Part shown: in pieces, positions 18,244 through 26,383 of the stretch | How positions within the stretch are numbered: position 1 is the stretch's first letter | Layout: every line of letters starts with the position of its first letter | NCBI RefSeq assembly: GCF_020567375.1 | Contig: NZ_JAJBZM010000001.1 | Coordinates: forward strand, 975,935 to 1,039,934 | DNA length: 64,000 bases | Reading direction: 5' to 3' | From: Janibacter melonis | Lineage (GTDB): Bacteria > Actinomycetota > Actinomycetes > Actinomycetales > Dermatophilaceae | Notes under the pieces: model-generated | Told to the model about the DNA's origin: nothing | What the model saw: the letters and a program-made list of their open reading frames with translations, nothing else | The model's database searches: none | Program-made: the position numbers and the translations under genes

Positions 18244-20145
18244 ATGGCTGCTCCGCTCCGCATCCTCGTCCCGCTCCTCTCCGCCGTCGTCCTGGCCGCC
18301 GGCGCCGCCGCTCCTGCCAGCGGCTCGCCGCCGGGCGCCTCCGCCGCGGCGGGCACCGTGCGGATGACCGGCGTCGTGCTGCGCACCCCCGCCGAGCCGG
18401 GCCAGCCCGCCCGCACCGGGCTGCGCGTGGGCAGCCGGCTCGTCGCGACGAGCGGCGCCGGCATCGAGCGCACCCCCGCCGGCTCGCGGGTCACCGTCGA
18501 CGTCGGTGTCCCGCCGGCGGCGGGCCCGTCGGGCGACCGGGTGGCGGCGAGCATCGATGCCGCGTCGCGGCAGGGCGCGCCCGCGCTCGCCGTGCAGCGG
18601 GTCGTCAGCTCGACTCCCCCGGTCGCGCAGGCGTACACGCCCGCGACCCGGGCGCTGACGATGGTCAACGTCACCCCGCGGGGAGCCACCCCGGACCCGA
18701 TCGGCACCCCCGCCCTCACCACCCAGGTGAGCGCGTCGAGCACCTTCTGGCAGCAGCAGTCCCGCGGCGAGCTGCGCCTGGCGATGTCGGGCGCGCTGCG
18801 CCCGTCGTACACCGCGTCGGTCGACTGCTCCGACCCCTTCGCCCTGTGGGACGAGGCGGCCCGCCGCACCGGGTACGTCGACGCCGACAACTCCTCGCTC
18901 GTCCTCGTGCTGCCCGGCAACGCCGCGTGCTCCTACGGGCTCGGCACGATCGGCGGCTCGCCGAACAGCGGCGGCTACATCTACTACACGGGCGACAGCC
19001 CCGACGTGCTCAGCCACGAGGCCGGCCACAACATGTCGCTCATGCACGCCGACCGGCTGGCCTGCCCGACGCCCGACGCCCGTCAGCTCGGGTGGGACGA
19101 CTTCGGCACGTCGTGCGATCTCGCCCCGTACGGCGACGGGCAGGACATCATGAGCGTCGACCTCATCGGCTCGCCCTCGCCGATGCTCTCGACGCCCCAG
19201 GCCCTGCGCACGGGGATGCTCGAGGCGAGCGCGGCGACCGTGCTGCCCGGCACCGGTACGTCGAGCGTCACCCTGCTGCCGGTCGCCGGGCGAACCGGGC
19301 TGCGCTCCGCGCGGGTGACCAACCCGGCGACCGGGGTGACGTACTACGTCGAGTACCGGCGCGCGAGCGGGCTCGACGCCGAGAACGCCTGGGGCCACCG
19401 CACGGGCGTGCGGGTGCTGCGGTGGAACTACGACAGCACCAACCAGACCGTCCTGCTCGACCCCTCTCCGACGGGCACGTGGGACGACGCCGACCCGGTG
19501 CTCGACGTCGGCGAGACGCTGACGACCTATGACGGGGGTCTGCGCTTCCGCACGGTCTCGGCGGGCACGACCTCGGCGACCGTCGAGGTGACCAGCTCGG
19601 TGACGCTGCGCGACTTCACGATGAGCGCCGGTCCGTCGATCAGCGGCACCCGGGGGGTCGGGCGCACGCTCACCGCGAACCGCGGCACGTGGAGCCCGAC
19701 GCCGAGCAGCACGAGCTACCGGTGGCTGCGCGACGGCGTCGCGATCTCGGGGGCCTACTACAGCACGTACACCCCGCGCACGGCCGACGCGGGTCGGTAC
19801 CTCAGCGTGCGGGTCACCGTGCGGCGCCTCGGGTACCGCGACGCGACGGCGACGAGCTCGCGGGTCGGCATCCCGATCTACGCGACGACCGCGCCGCGCA
19901 TCGGGGGCACCGCTCGGGTGGGTCGCACGCTCACCGCGTACGTCGGGTCGTGGACGCCGACGCCGTCGACCTACGGATACCAGTGGTACCGCGGCAGCAC
20001 GGCGATCTCCGGGGCCACGGCGAAGACCTACGTCGTGCGCTCTTCCGACGCCGGGGCGAAGATCCGGGCGCGGGTCACCGCGCGACGCACCGGGTACAGC
20101 AGCGGGTCGGCGTACACGGCGTACACCGCGGCGGTGACGCGCTGA
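18244..20145 (+). CDS. Secreted metzincin metalloprotease with C-terminal Ig-like repeats (copy 1)
   Basis: A 633-residue exported protein. The ATG at 18244 has GAGG six bases upstream and gives a signal peptide (MAAPLRILVPLLSAVVLAAG). The catalytic region shows the extended zinc motif HEAGHNMSLMHAD (about 258-270) and a Met-turn candidate GQDIMSVD about 45 residues later, the metzincin/reprolysin-like pattern. A Cys pair in VDCSDPF and NAACSYG may form a disulfide. The C-terminal part has two domains of about 90 residues, each with a GVGRTLTA start, a WLRDG or WYRGS strand and a DAG(R/A) strand, separated by GIPIYATT. Such domains often mediate attachment. The next gene is a paralogue with the same plan. 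Confidence 0.85.
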   Translation: MAAPLRILVPLLSAVVLAAGAAAPASGSPPGASAAAGTVRMTGVVLRTPAEPGQPARTGLRVGSRLVATSGAGIERTPAGSRVTVDVGVPPAAGPSGDRVAASIDAASRQGAPALAVQRVVSSTPPVAQAYTPATRALTMVNVTPRGATPDPIGTPALTTQVSASSTFWQQQSRGELRLAMSGALRPSYTASVDCSDPFALWDEAARRTGYVDADNSSLVLVLPGNAACSYGLGTIGGSPNSGGYIYYTGDSPDVLSHEAGHNMSLMHADRLACPTPDARQLGWDDFGTSCDLAPYGDGQDIMSVDLIGSPSPMLSTPQALRTGMLEASAATVLPGTGTSSVTLLPVAGRTGLRSARVTNPATGVTYYVEYRRASGLDAENAWGHRTGVRVLRWNYDSTNQTVLLDPSPTGTWDDADPVLDVGETLTTYDGGLRFRTVSAGTTSATVEVTSSVTLRDFTMSAGPSISGTRGVGRTLTANRGTWSPTPSSTSYRWLRDGVAISGAYYSTYTPRTADAGRYLSVRVTVRRLGYRDATATSSRVGIPIYATTAPRIGGTARVGRTLTAYVGSWTPTPSTYGYQWYRGSTAISGATAKTYVVRSSDAGAKIRARVTARRTGYSSGSAYTAYTAAVTR

Positions 20146-20284
20146 GGGGGTCGGGCGGGGGCGAAGGGGGCGTCGCCTCCTCGTCGTGAGGGGCTGACAC
20201 CGGCCGCCACTACGCTGCACCCGGGGCCGGACCCGGGCCTCAGGGCGGCGGCCCGACGTCACGCACCGCACAGCTGAGGACCCC

Positions 20285-22330
20285 ATGACCCACCGACCTG
20301 TCGTCGGCGCGCTGGCCGCGTGCGCGGCCCTCGCCGTGGCCGCCCCGGCCGCCGCCACCCAGAGCCCGTCGACCGCGGTGTCGTCCTCGAGCGGCCCCAC
20401 GCCGCTCGTCCGGCTCACCGGCACGCTCCTGACCACCGCCGTGGAGCCGGCCCACGGGTCCACCGTCGCCCCCGGCGCCGCTCACGCCGCAGTGCGGGTC
20501 TCCGGCCGGCTCGTGCCGGTCGACGCCGGGGCCGTCGCCGACGTGCCCTCCGGCAGCCGGGTCACCCTCGACGTGCGCGTGCCCGACCCCGTCGTCGAGG
20601 CCGCCGAGCAGGGCGACCGGCTGCGGGTGCCGACGCTCGCCGGCCGGACCGCTACCCATGACCTCGGCAGCGCCGACGTCGACGCCGCGAGCGACGACTC
20701 CCCCGCGACCGCGGGCTCCGACATCGGCCGGGCGACGACCGACCAGGCGATCGCCCCGGGCAGCGAGCCGCTCGCCGTCGAGGAGGTCGTCTCGACCCGG
20801 GCCGCCGCGGCCGCGGCGTACACCCCGGCGACCCGTGAGGTCACGGTCGTCAACGTGGTCCCGCGCGGTGGCACCGCCGACCCCGCGACGAGCGCCGAGA
20901 TCAGCAGCATGGTGAGCGGCACCGACGCCTTCTGGCGGGCCAACTCGCGCAGCACGCTCAAGGTCTCGCTGGCGCGGGTCGCCCCGTCCTTCCGCTCCTC
21001 CTACGGGTGCGACGAGCCGTGGAAGATGTGGCAGGACGCCGCCGCCCGGCTCGGATGGCCCGGCAGCCCGGACAGCACACTCATGCTCGTGCTGCCGGAG
21101 CGCCTCCCCGAGTCGCTGGGCTGCGGCTACGGGCTGGGATCGCTCGGCGAGTCCCCGAACAGCTCGGGCTACGTCTACGGCATGGGTACGGCCGTCGACC
21201 TCCTCGCCCACGAGATCGGGCACAACATGTCGCTCGACCACGCCGACGTGCTCACCTGCGAGACGAGGGCGCAGGACGCGGCCGTCAGCCGTGGGCGGTG
21301 GCCGAGCCGGTGCAGCGAGTGGGAGTACGCCGACGGCCAGGACATCATGAGCCTCGACGGCGAAGGTCCGTCGGGCATGCTCTCCACCCCCCGCGCGTGG
21401 CAGCTGGGGCTGCTCGAGCGCTCCGCCGTCACCTCGGTGCCGAGCGGTCGCACCACGCGGGTCACGCTGCGCCCGCTGGCCGGGCGCACCGGGGTCCGCG
21501 GTGCCACCGTCGTCAGCTCCTACTCAGGGGCTCGCTACTGGGTCGAGTACCGCACGCCCGCCGGCCGCGACCGCTACAACGCCCTCGGGCAGCGCACCGG
21601 CGTCCGCGTGCTGCGCATGGGCCCGAGCGGCACGACGGTCCTGCTCGACCCGACGCCCACGGGCGACATGGACGACGAGCTGCGTCTCACCGCCGGCCGC
21701 ACGCTGCGCAGCTACGACGGGCGCATCCGGGTGACGACGGTCTCGACCTCGAGCACCGCCGCGGTCGTCGACATCACGGCGTCCTCGAGCGCGACGTCCT
21801 TCTCCCGCGTCTCGGCCCCGTGGGTCGCCGGCACCCGGGGCGTCGGCCGGACGCTCACCGCTCGCGAAGGGGGCTGGCTGCCCGTCCCCGCGTCGTACAC
21901 CTACCGCTGGTACCGCGGCGGCTCCCCGATCAGCGGCGCGACCGGGCGCACCTACCGCCCGACGACCGCCGACGCGGGCCGCTACCTCTCGGTGCGGGTC
22001 GTCGCCTCCGGGCCGGGCCTGCTCGCGACGAGCCGCACCTCGGCCGCGGTGGGCATCCCGATCTACGCGACGACCCGGCCGAGCGTCGCGGGCAACCCCC
22101 GCGTCGGGCGCACCCTCGAGGCCCGGGTCGGGCGGTGGACCCCGTCACCGACGAGCTACGCCTACCGCTGGTACCGCGGCGGCCGGGCGATCTCGGGCGC
22201 GACGGGCAAGACCTACCGGGTCACGTCCGCCGACGCCGGGCACCGGCTCCGGGTCGTCGTCACCGCCCGCCGCTCGGGGTACAGCACCGGCTCGACCTCG
22301 ACCTCCTCCACGGCCGCCGTGACCCGCTGA
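20285..22330 (+). CDS. Secreted metzincin metalloprotease with C-terminal Ig-like repeats (copy 2)
   Basis: A 681-residue paralogue of the preceding gene. It has a signal peptide at MTHRPVVGALAACAALAV, a longer pro-region, HEIGHNMSLDHAD (zinc ligands, about 309-321), a Met-turn candidate GQDIMSLDGE and two C-terminal repeats beginning GVGRTLTA and RVGRTLEA with the GIPIYATT linker between them. Conservation of the zinc motif and Met-turn in both copies suggests that both are active. The start ATG is preceded by GAGGA. The substrate is unknown. The gene is separated from copy 1 by 139 bases and from sodX by only two bases. Confidence 0.85.
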   Translation: MTHRPVVGALAACAALAVAAPAAATQSPSTAVSSSSGPTPLVRLTGTLLTTAVEPAHGSTVAPGAAHAAVRVSGRLVPVDAGAVADVPSGSRVTLDVRVPDPVVEAAEQGDRLRVPTLAGRTATHDLGSADVDAASDDSPATAGSDIGRATTDQAIAPGSEPLAVEEVVSTRAAAAAAYTPATREVTVVNVVPRGGTADPATSAEISSMVSGTDAFWRANSRSTLKVSLARVAPSFRSSYGCDEPWKMWQDAAARLGWPGSPDSTLMLVLPERLPESLGCGYGLGSLGESPNSSGYVYGMGTAVDLLAHEIGHNMSLDHADVLTCETRAQDAAVSRGRWPSRCSEWEYADGQDIMSLDGEGPSGMLSTPRAWQLGLLERSAVTSVPSGRTTRVTLRPLAGRTGVRGATVVSSYSGARYWVEYRTPAGRDRYNALGQRTGVRVLRMGPSGTTVLLDPTPTGDMDDELRLTAGRTLRSYDGRIRVTTVSTSSTAAVVDITASSSATSFSRVSAPWVAGTRGVGRTLTAREGGWLPVPASYTYRWYRGGSPISGATGRTYRPTTADAGRYLSVRVVASGPGLLATSRTSAAVGIPIYATTRPSVAGNPRVGRTLEARVGRWTPSPTSYAYRWYRGGRAISGATGKTYRVTSADAGHRLRVVVTARRSGYSTGSTSTSSTAAVTR

Positions 22331-22332
22331 CC

Positions 22333-22704
22333 GTGGCTCTCCCCTTCGCGCTCGTCCGCGTCACCGGCGCCTCGATGGAGCCGACGCTGCGCGCCGGCGA
22401 CCTCCTGCTCGCGCGGCGCGGGGCGAGCGTGCGACCCGGCGACGTCGTGCTGTGCGACCTGCCGCCCGACCCGTGGGGCCGGCCGCGCCCGACCGCCGTC
22501 AAGCGCGTCACCGGCACCGACCCCGACGACCCCGACCGGTGGTGGGTCGAGAGCGACGACCCGCGCGCCGGGGTCAGCTCCTTCGACCCGAGCGTCGGGT
22601 CGCTGCCGCCGGAGGCCGTCCACGCACGAGTGATCCTGCAAGTCCGTTGCAGGAGGTGGGATCTGCGGGTCCGCCGAGTAGGTCCGGCGCCCGCGCGCGA
22701 CTAG
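22333..22704 (+). CDS. sodX: Nickel superoxide dismutase maturation protease (SodX, S26 family)
   Basis: A 123-residue signal-peptidase-like protease. The catalytic Ser lies in RVTGASMEPTLRAGD and the general-base Lys in TAVKRVTG; a WWVESDDP segment follows, as in small S26 enzymes. There is no clear membrane anchor, which fits SodX rather than a general signal peptidase. The family removes the N-terminal leader of Ni-SOD so that His-1 of the nickel hook is exposed. The sodN gene starts 40 bases downstream, which supports the call strongly. The start is GTG at 22333, two bases after the metalloprotease stop, and no good ribosome binding site is seen, so translation may be coupled. Confidence 0.92.
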   Translation: MALPFALVRVTGASMEPTLRAGDLLLARRGASVRPGDVVLCDLPPDPWGRPRPTAVKRVTGTDPDDPDRWWVESDDPRAGVSSFDPSVGSLPPEAVHARVILQVRCRRWDLRVRRVGPAPARD

Positions 22705-22744
22705 GTTTGGACGTGGACCTGCCCACCATGACGAGAGGACAGAC

Positions 22745-23146
22745 ATGCGTCTGCGTGACCTCCTGCACATCCCCACCGTAAGCGCCCACTGCGACCTGCC
22801 CTGCGGTGTCTACGACCCCGCCCAGGCCCGCATCGAGGCCGAGTCGGTCAAGGCCATCATCAAGAAGGTCGCCGACAGCGACGACCCCGACTTCCGCACC
22901 CGTGCGGTCGTCATCAAGGAGCAGCGCTCGCAGCTCGTCAAGGAGCACCTGTGGGTGCTCTGGACCGACTACTTCAAGCCGCCGCACTTCGAGAAGTACC
23001 CGCAGCTGCACACCCTCGTCAACGAGGCCACGAAGCTCGCCGGCGCCTCGGGCACCAAGGGCGAGTTCGACGAGGCCAAGGCCGACGAGCTCCTCGCGAA
23101 GATCGACGAGATCGACAAGATCTTCAAGGAGACCAAGCAGGCCTGA
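22745..23146 (+). CDS. sodN: Nickel-dependent superoxide dismutase
   Basis: A 133-residue precursor. The leader MRLRDLLHIPTVSA (14 residues) precedes the nickel hook HCDLPCGVYDP, where His15, Cys16 and Cys20 become His1, Cys2 and Cys6 of the mature enzyme and bind nickel. The rest is the four-helix bundle typical of NiSOD, including the WTDYFKPPH segment. Mature length would be 119 residues, close to the Streptomyces enzyme. The protein works in the cytoplasm, converting superoxide to oxygen and peroxide. A GAGAGGACAG site precedes the ATG. The SodX protease is just upstream and a clean terminator follows. Repression by a nickel-dependent regulator is known for relatives; no site is claimed here. 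Confidence 0.98.
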   Translation: MRLRDLLHIPTVSAHCDLPCGVYDPAQARIEAESVKAIIKKVADSDDPDFRTRAVVIKEQRSQLVKEHLWVLWTDYFKPPHFEKYPQLHTLVNEATKLAGASGTKGEFDEAKADELLAKIDEIDKIFKETKQA

Positions 23147-23158
23147 TCTCGGCCCGCT

Positions 23159-23202
23159 GACGAAGGGGGACCCACGCGATCTCGCGCGGGTCCCCCTTCG
23201 TC
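23159..23202. terminator. Bidirectional terminator between sodN and the HD-domain gene
   Basis: A perfect 15-bp stem: GACGAAGGGGGACCC (23159-23173) pairs with GGGTCCCCCTTCGTC (23188-23202) around a 14-base loop that itself contains GCG-ATCT-CGC. It starts 13 bases after the sodN stop and ends before the convergent gene's stop. Confidence 0.9.
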
Positions 23203-23227
23203 GTGCTCGGGGTCGTCCAGCGCGCGC

Positions 23228-24559
23228 TCAGCCCTGCGAGACGACCTCGTCGAGCGCCTCGACGACCTCCGGGTCGTACTCGTAGCCCAGCCCGAGGTGG
23301 AGCCGCTCCAGAGCGAGGTGGACGACGCGCTGCCCGTGGGCACCCTCGGTGAGGTCGTCGTAGGCGTTGACGACCTTGATGATGCGGGCCTCGACCGGCA
23401 GCTCGCGGCCGATCTCGAGCTGCTGGCGGTAGGGCTCGTGGACGGCGGCGAGGACCTCCTCGAGACCGGGGGTGTCGAGCGCGGTCCGGGCGATCCGGCG
23501 CGAGGACTCGATGACGGTCTCGAGCGACTGCGGCGACGCGTCGATCGTCATGCCGTGCTCGAGCGGCACCTCCAGACCCACCTGGCCGATGTCGTGGAGC
23601 AGCGCCGCGCGCTCGACCGAGTGCAGGCTGCGCTCGGTGAGGCCGAGGCGGCGGCCGACCTCGACGGAGAGGTCGGCGACCCGCTGCGGGTGCCCGGGGC
23701 GGCCGCCCGCGGCGATCGCCGGGATGCGCGAGAGCACGACGAGCGCCTCGCCCTGGGCGCGCTGCACCGCGAGGTAGCGCCGCTGCGAGAGCAGCACGAG
23801 CGTGACCGGCAGGACGTAGAGCGGCAGGGCGACCAGCCCGAGCACCGGGTAGCTCACGGCGATGAGCGGCCCCGAGGCGGCCACCGCGCCCGAGGTCACC
23901 GAGTCGAGGAGGAGCGCGCGCTGGGCGCCAGGGGCGCCGACCTCGCGCGAGCCCACCTGGACGAGCACCTGGGCGGTGCGCTCGACGAGCCAGCCGAGGA
24001 GCGCGCACAGCAGCAGCAGGGTCGCCGTGGCCGGGCTCGACAGGTCACCGCCCCAGGCCCACTGGAGCAGGGTGCCGCGGTCCTGCGTGGAGATCCCCCG
24101 GCAGGCGACCGTCGTGGCCGCCGCGCCGAGGAAGCGTGCGGCCGCCGGGCCGAGCTGCACCGGGCGGCCGAGGAGCCACGCGATGAGCTGGCTGGCGAGG
24201 AAGAAGACCCCGAGGATCGCGATGACCCGTGCGGCGGAGGCGAAGCCGCCGGGCGTCACCGCCGGGGTCATGGCCAGGGCGACCGCCGCGGCGGTCGAGA
24301 TCGGGGCGGCGTGCCGCGAGACCGCGAGGCTCGGCATGACCTCGCCGAGGACGATGCTCGTCCCGGTGATGAGGACGAACCACGTGGGGAAGGACAGCCC
24401 GGGCGGGTCGAGGAGCAGGGCGACGCCGAGGACGAGGGCGGCGGTGGCCAGGACGATGCGGGGGCCGACGACCATGAGGGCGCGGGGCGGGCGCAGCCGT
24501 CGCTCGCGACCGCCGGGTCGGCTCGGGCCGATCGACGGGTGGGTGCTCGGCGCGCTCAT
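23228..24559 (-). CDS. Membrane protein with HD domain, degenerate HD-GYP type
   Basis: A 443-residue protein with about seven to eight predicted N-terminal helices (about 25-255) and a C-terminal HD domain (about 280-440). The HD core is present (HPQRVADLSVEVGRRLG, then ALLHDIGQVGLEVP), but the GYP half is degraded: where the partner gene has HHELWDGGGYP, this protein has VHEPYRQQ. It may therefore not hydrolyse cyclic di-GMP and could act as a partner or sensor. The ATG at 24559 overlaps the upstream stop by four bases (ATGA), so it is cotranslated with the intact HD-GYP protein. Confidence 0.82.
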   Translation of the reverse strand: MSAPSTHPSIGPSRPGGRERRLRPPRALMVVGPRIVLATAALVLGVALLLDPPGLSFPTWFVLITGTSIVLGEVMPSLAVSRHAAPISTAAAVALAMTPAVTPGGFASAARVIAILGVFFLASQLIAWLLGRPVQLGPAAARFLGAAATTVACRGISTQDRGTLLQWAWGGDLSSPATATLLLLCALLGWLVERTAQVLVQVGSREVGAPGAQRALLLDSVTSGAVAASGPLIAVSYPVLGLVALPLYVLPVTLVLLSQRRYLAVQRAQGEALVVLSRIPAIAAGGRPGHPQRVADLSVEVGRRLGLTERSLHSVERAALLHDIGQVGLEVPLEHGMTIDASPQSLETVIESSRRIARTALDTPGLEEVLAAVHEPYRQQLEIGRELPVEARIIKVVNAYDDLTEGAHGQRVVHLALERLHLGLGYEYDPEVVEALDEVVSQG

Positions 24560-25941
24560 CGGCGCTTCCTCGCGCTCGCGGCGACCCACCGGGTCATCTC
24601 GGGATCGGCCTGCTCGACGACGGACCACGACCGGGTGATGAGGTGCAGCTCGTCGTCGTCGACGGGAGCCGGGCGGGACCCGCCCTCGCGCGTCGGCTGG
24701 AGGACGGAGGGGTGGCGCTCGGCGATCGTGGTCAGGGCCTCGACGCAGTAGGGGTCGAGGCTGCGGCCCGACTTCTCGGCGCACCGGCGCAGCGCTTCTG
24801 CCGTGCTCAGCGCGTCGCCGACGTGCGGCTGGACGAGGCTGACCCAGGTGTCGGCGACGGTGACGATGCGCGCCTCGAGGGGGATGTCGCCGCCGGACCT
24901 GCCGTAGGGGTAGCCGCCGCCGTCCCACAGCTCGTGGTGGGCGAGGACGGCAGGAACGGCCGAGCGCAGCGGGCGCACGCCGTGGAGCATCTCGGCGGCG
25001 ACGTCGGGGTGACGCACGAGGGTGTCGAGGTCGCGCGCCGCGACCTGCTCCTCGAGCAGGCGTGCGCGGTCGAGCGAGAGCAGACCGATGTCGTGCAGGG
25101 CACCCGAGGAGCGCACCGCCTCGACCTCGGAGTACGAGAGCGAGAGCTCCTCGGCGACGGCCGTCGCGACGCGCGCGCACAGCTCGGCGTCGGCGCGCGC
25201 ACCCGGGGCACGGATGTCGAGGGCCTCGACGAGGCCCTGGAGCATCGTCTCGTAGAGCTGGTGCTCACGCGTGTACTGCAGCAGGCCCCACTGGGCGAGC
25301 AGGAAGGTCGGCAGGAGCAGGACGACCGCGAACCAGCCCAGACCGACGGGGTCCCACAGCAGGACGAGGAGGTAGGCGGTGACGCCGTAGCCGAGGTAGG
25401 CCGGGGCGATCTGGGGCGAGAGCCCCGAGATGATCGTGCTCACCGGGGTGCCCTCGGTGATCCGCAGGATGCCCGCCAGGCTCAGCAGGTTGGTCAGCCC
25501 GACGCCGAGCGCGAGCAGGGCCGCGCCGAGGGCGATCTCACCCGGTGACGACCCCGAGGACAGCGTCTCGGGCAGCACCGTCGTGGCGAGCCCGGACCCG
25601 ACGAAGACGCCGAGGACCGGCCAGGAGACGTTGAAGAGCAGGAGGTTGAGGTTGCGCCGGTACATCCAGGCGGAGGACGCGGCATGGACGAGCACGGCGC
25701 CGACCGGTCCGACGAGCTGCACCGAGGCGAGCAGCACCACGGAGTGCAGCTGGATCGACACGTGCCGGACCGGCAGCGTCGGGGTGGCCCGAGCGGCGAA
25801 GGAGATGATGAGGAGCGGCACCACGGCACCCAGCCGCTCCGGCAACCCCCAGATCAACGCCGCCAGGACGACGCTCGCGCTGCTGGCAGCAGCCAGCAGC
25901 GCGAGGTATGTCGTGGTCCCGCGCGCACCTGACGTCGTCAT
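24556..25941 (-). CDS. Membrane-anchored HD-GYP domain protein
   Basis: A 461-residue protein with about seven predicted membrane helices (about 8-225) forming an N-terminal sensor-like unit, then a cytoplasmic HD-GYP domain (about 235-400). The domain is complete: SGALHDIGLL holds the HD pair, HHELWDGGGYPYG the HHE and GYP motifs, and ARIVTVADTW the downstream metal-site segment. HD-GYP proteins usually hydrolyse cyclic di-GMP or related nucleotides. The tail (about 400-461) is charged and lacks a known domain. The gene lies 19 bases after a small secreted peptide gene and overlaps the second HD gene, so the three look like one operon. The ligand of the membrane part is unknown. Confidence 0.88.
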   Translation of the reverse strand: MTTSGARGTTTYLALLAAASSASVVLAALIWGLPERLGAVVPLLIISFAARATPTLPVRHVSIQLHSVVLLASVQLVGPVGAVLVHAASSAWMYRRNLNLLLFNVSWPVLGVFVGSGLATTVLPETLSSGSSPGEIALGAALLALGVGLTNLLSLAGILRITEGTPVSTIISGLSPQIAPAYLGYGVTAYLLVLLWDPVGLGWFAVVLLLPTFLLAQWGLLQYTREHQLYETMLQGLVEALDIRAPGARADAELCARVATAVAEELSLSYSEVEAVRSSGALHDIGLLSLDRARLLEEQVAARDLDTLVRHPDVAAEMLHGVRPLRSAVPAVLAHHELWDGGGYPYGRSGGDIPLEARIVTVADTWVSLVQPHVGDALSTAEALRRCAEKSGRSLDPYCVEALTTIAERHPSVLQPTREGGSRPAPVDDDELHLITRSWSVVEQADPEMTRWVAASARKRR

Positions 25942-25960
25942 GTGTTCGCGGGTCTACTTG

Positions 25961-26098
25961 TCAGCCGCCCCAGTCGAACCCGCGGACGATCTTCGGGCCG
26001 GCAGAGGTCGAGCCGTCGGCCGAGGCAGCCGAGGCGGCGGCGACGCCACCGATGAGCGCCGCGACAGCCAGCGCGAAGGCGACAACAGTGCGCTTCAT
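25961..26098 (-). CDS. Small secreted peptide (45 residues) upstream of HD-domain genes
   Basis: The ATG at 26098 opens a 45-codon gene. The product starts MKRTVVAFALAVAALIGGVA, a textbook Sec signal peptide with two basic residues, a hydrophobic core and an ASA cleavage site near residue 27. This leaves a mature peptide of about 18 residues ending KIVRGFDWGG. No cysteine is present, so it is not a disulfide or lanthionine peptide. The stop is 19 bases before the HD-GYP gene in the same direction. The ribosome binding site is weak (GTGTGGTGTG). Coding is supported by the signal peptide and context rather than by a recognised family. A role as a signal sensed by the downstream membrane proteins is a hypothesis. 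Confidence 0.65.
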   Translation of the reverse strand: MKRTVVAFALAVAALIGGVAAASAASADGSTSAGPKIVRGFDWGG

Positions 26099-26196
26099 GA
26101 TCACACCACACTTTCGAGATAACCCGGGAGGGGACCGGGGGCGGGCCGTAGCCGCGCAACTGTGGCGTGCGCTGGTCTCGTGTCCGCACGGTAATC

Positions 26197-26226
26197 TTGC
26201 CACAGCGGGTCATGAATCCGTATGGG
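26197..26226 (+). promoter_or_regulatory. Possible housekeeping promoter of the bL37 gene
   Basis: TTGCCA (26197-26202) and TATGGG (26221-26226) are separated by 18 bases and lie about 60 bases before the bL37 ATG. The surrounding sequence is locally AT-rich. The same region must also hold the divergent promoter for the small peptide gene. Confidence 0.35.
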
Positions 26227-26286
26227 ATAGTTGAAGAAATCACCAAACCGGATGCGTCCCGTCCGGCACGACGGAGGAGGTCCCCC

Positions 26287-26361
26287 ATGAGCAAGCGCGC
26301 GCGCAAGCGTCGGTCCCGCAAGGGCAAGGCCGCGAACCACGGTCGCAAGCCCAACGCCTGA
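26287..26361 (+). CDS. 50S ribosomal protein bL37
   Basis: A 24-residue, very basic protein, MSKRARKRRSRKGKAANHGR then KPNA, which matches the actinobacterial bL37 first seen in mycobacterial ribosome structures (same length and the same ANHG(K/R)(R/K)PNA ending). A strong GGAGG site lies seven bases upstream of the ATG. Genes of this size are usually missed by automatic calling. It stands alone, divergent from the small peptide gene and convergent with galE. Confidence 0.9.
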   Translation: MSKRARKRRSRKGKAANHGRKPNA

Positions 26362-26383
26362 CCGGCCCGTCCCCGCAGGGGAC

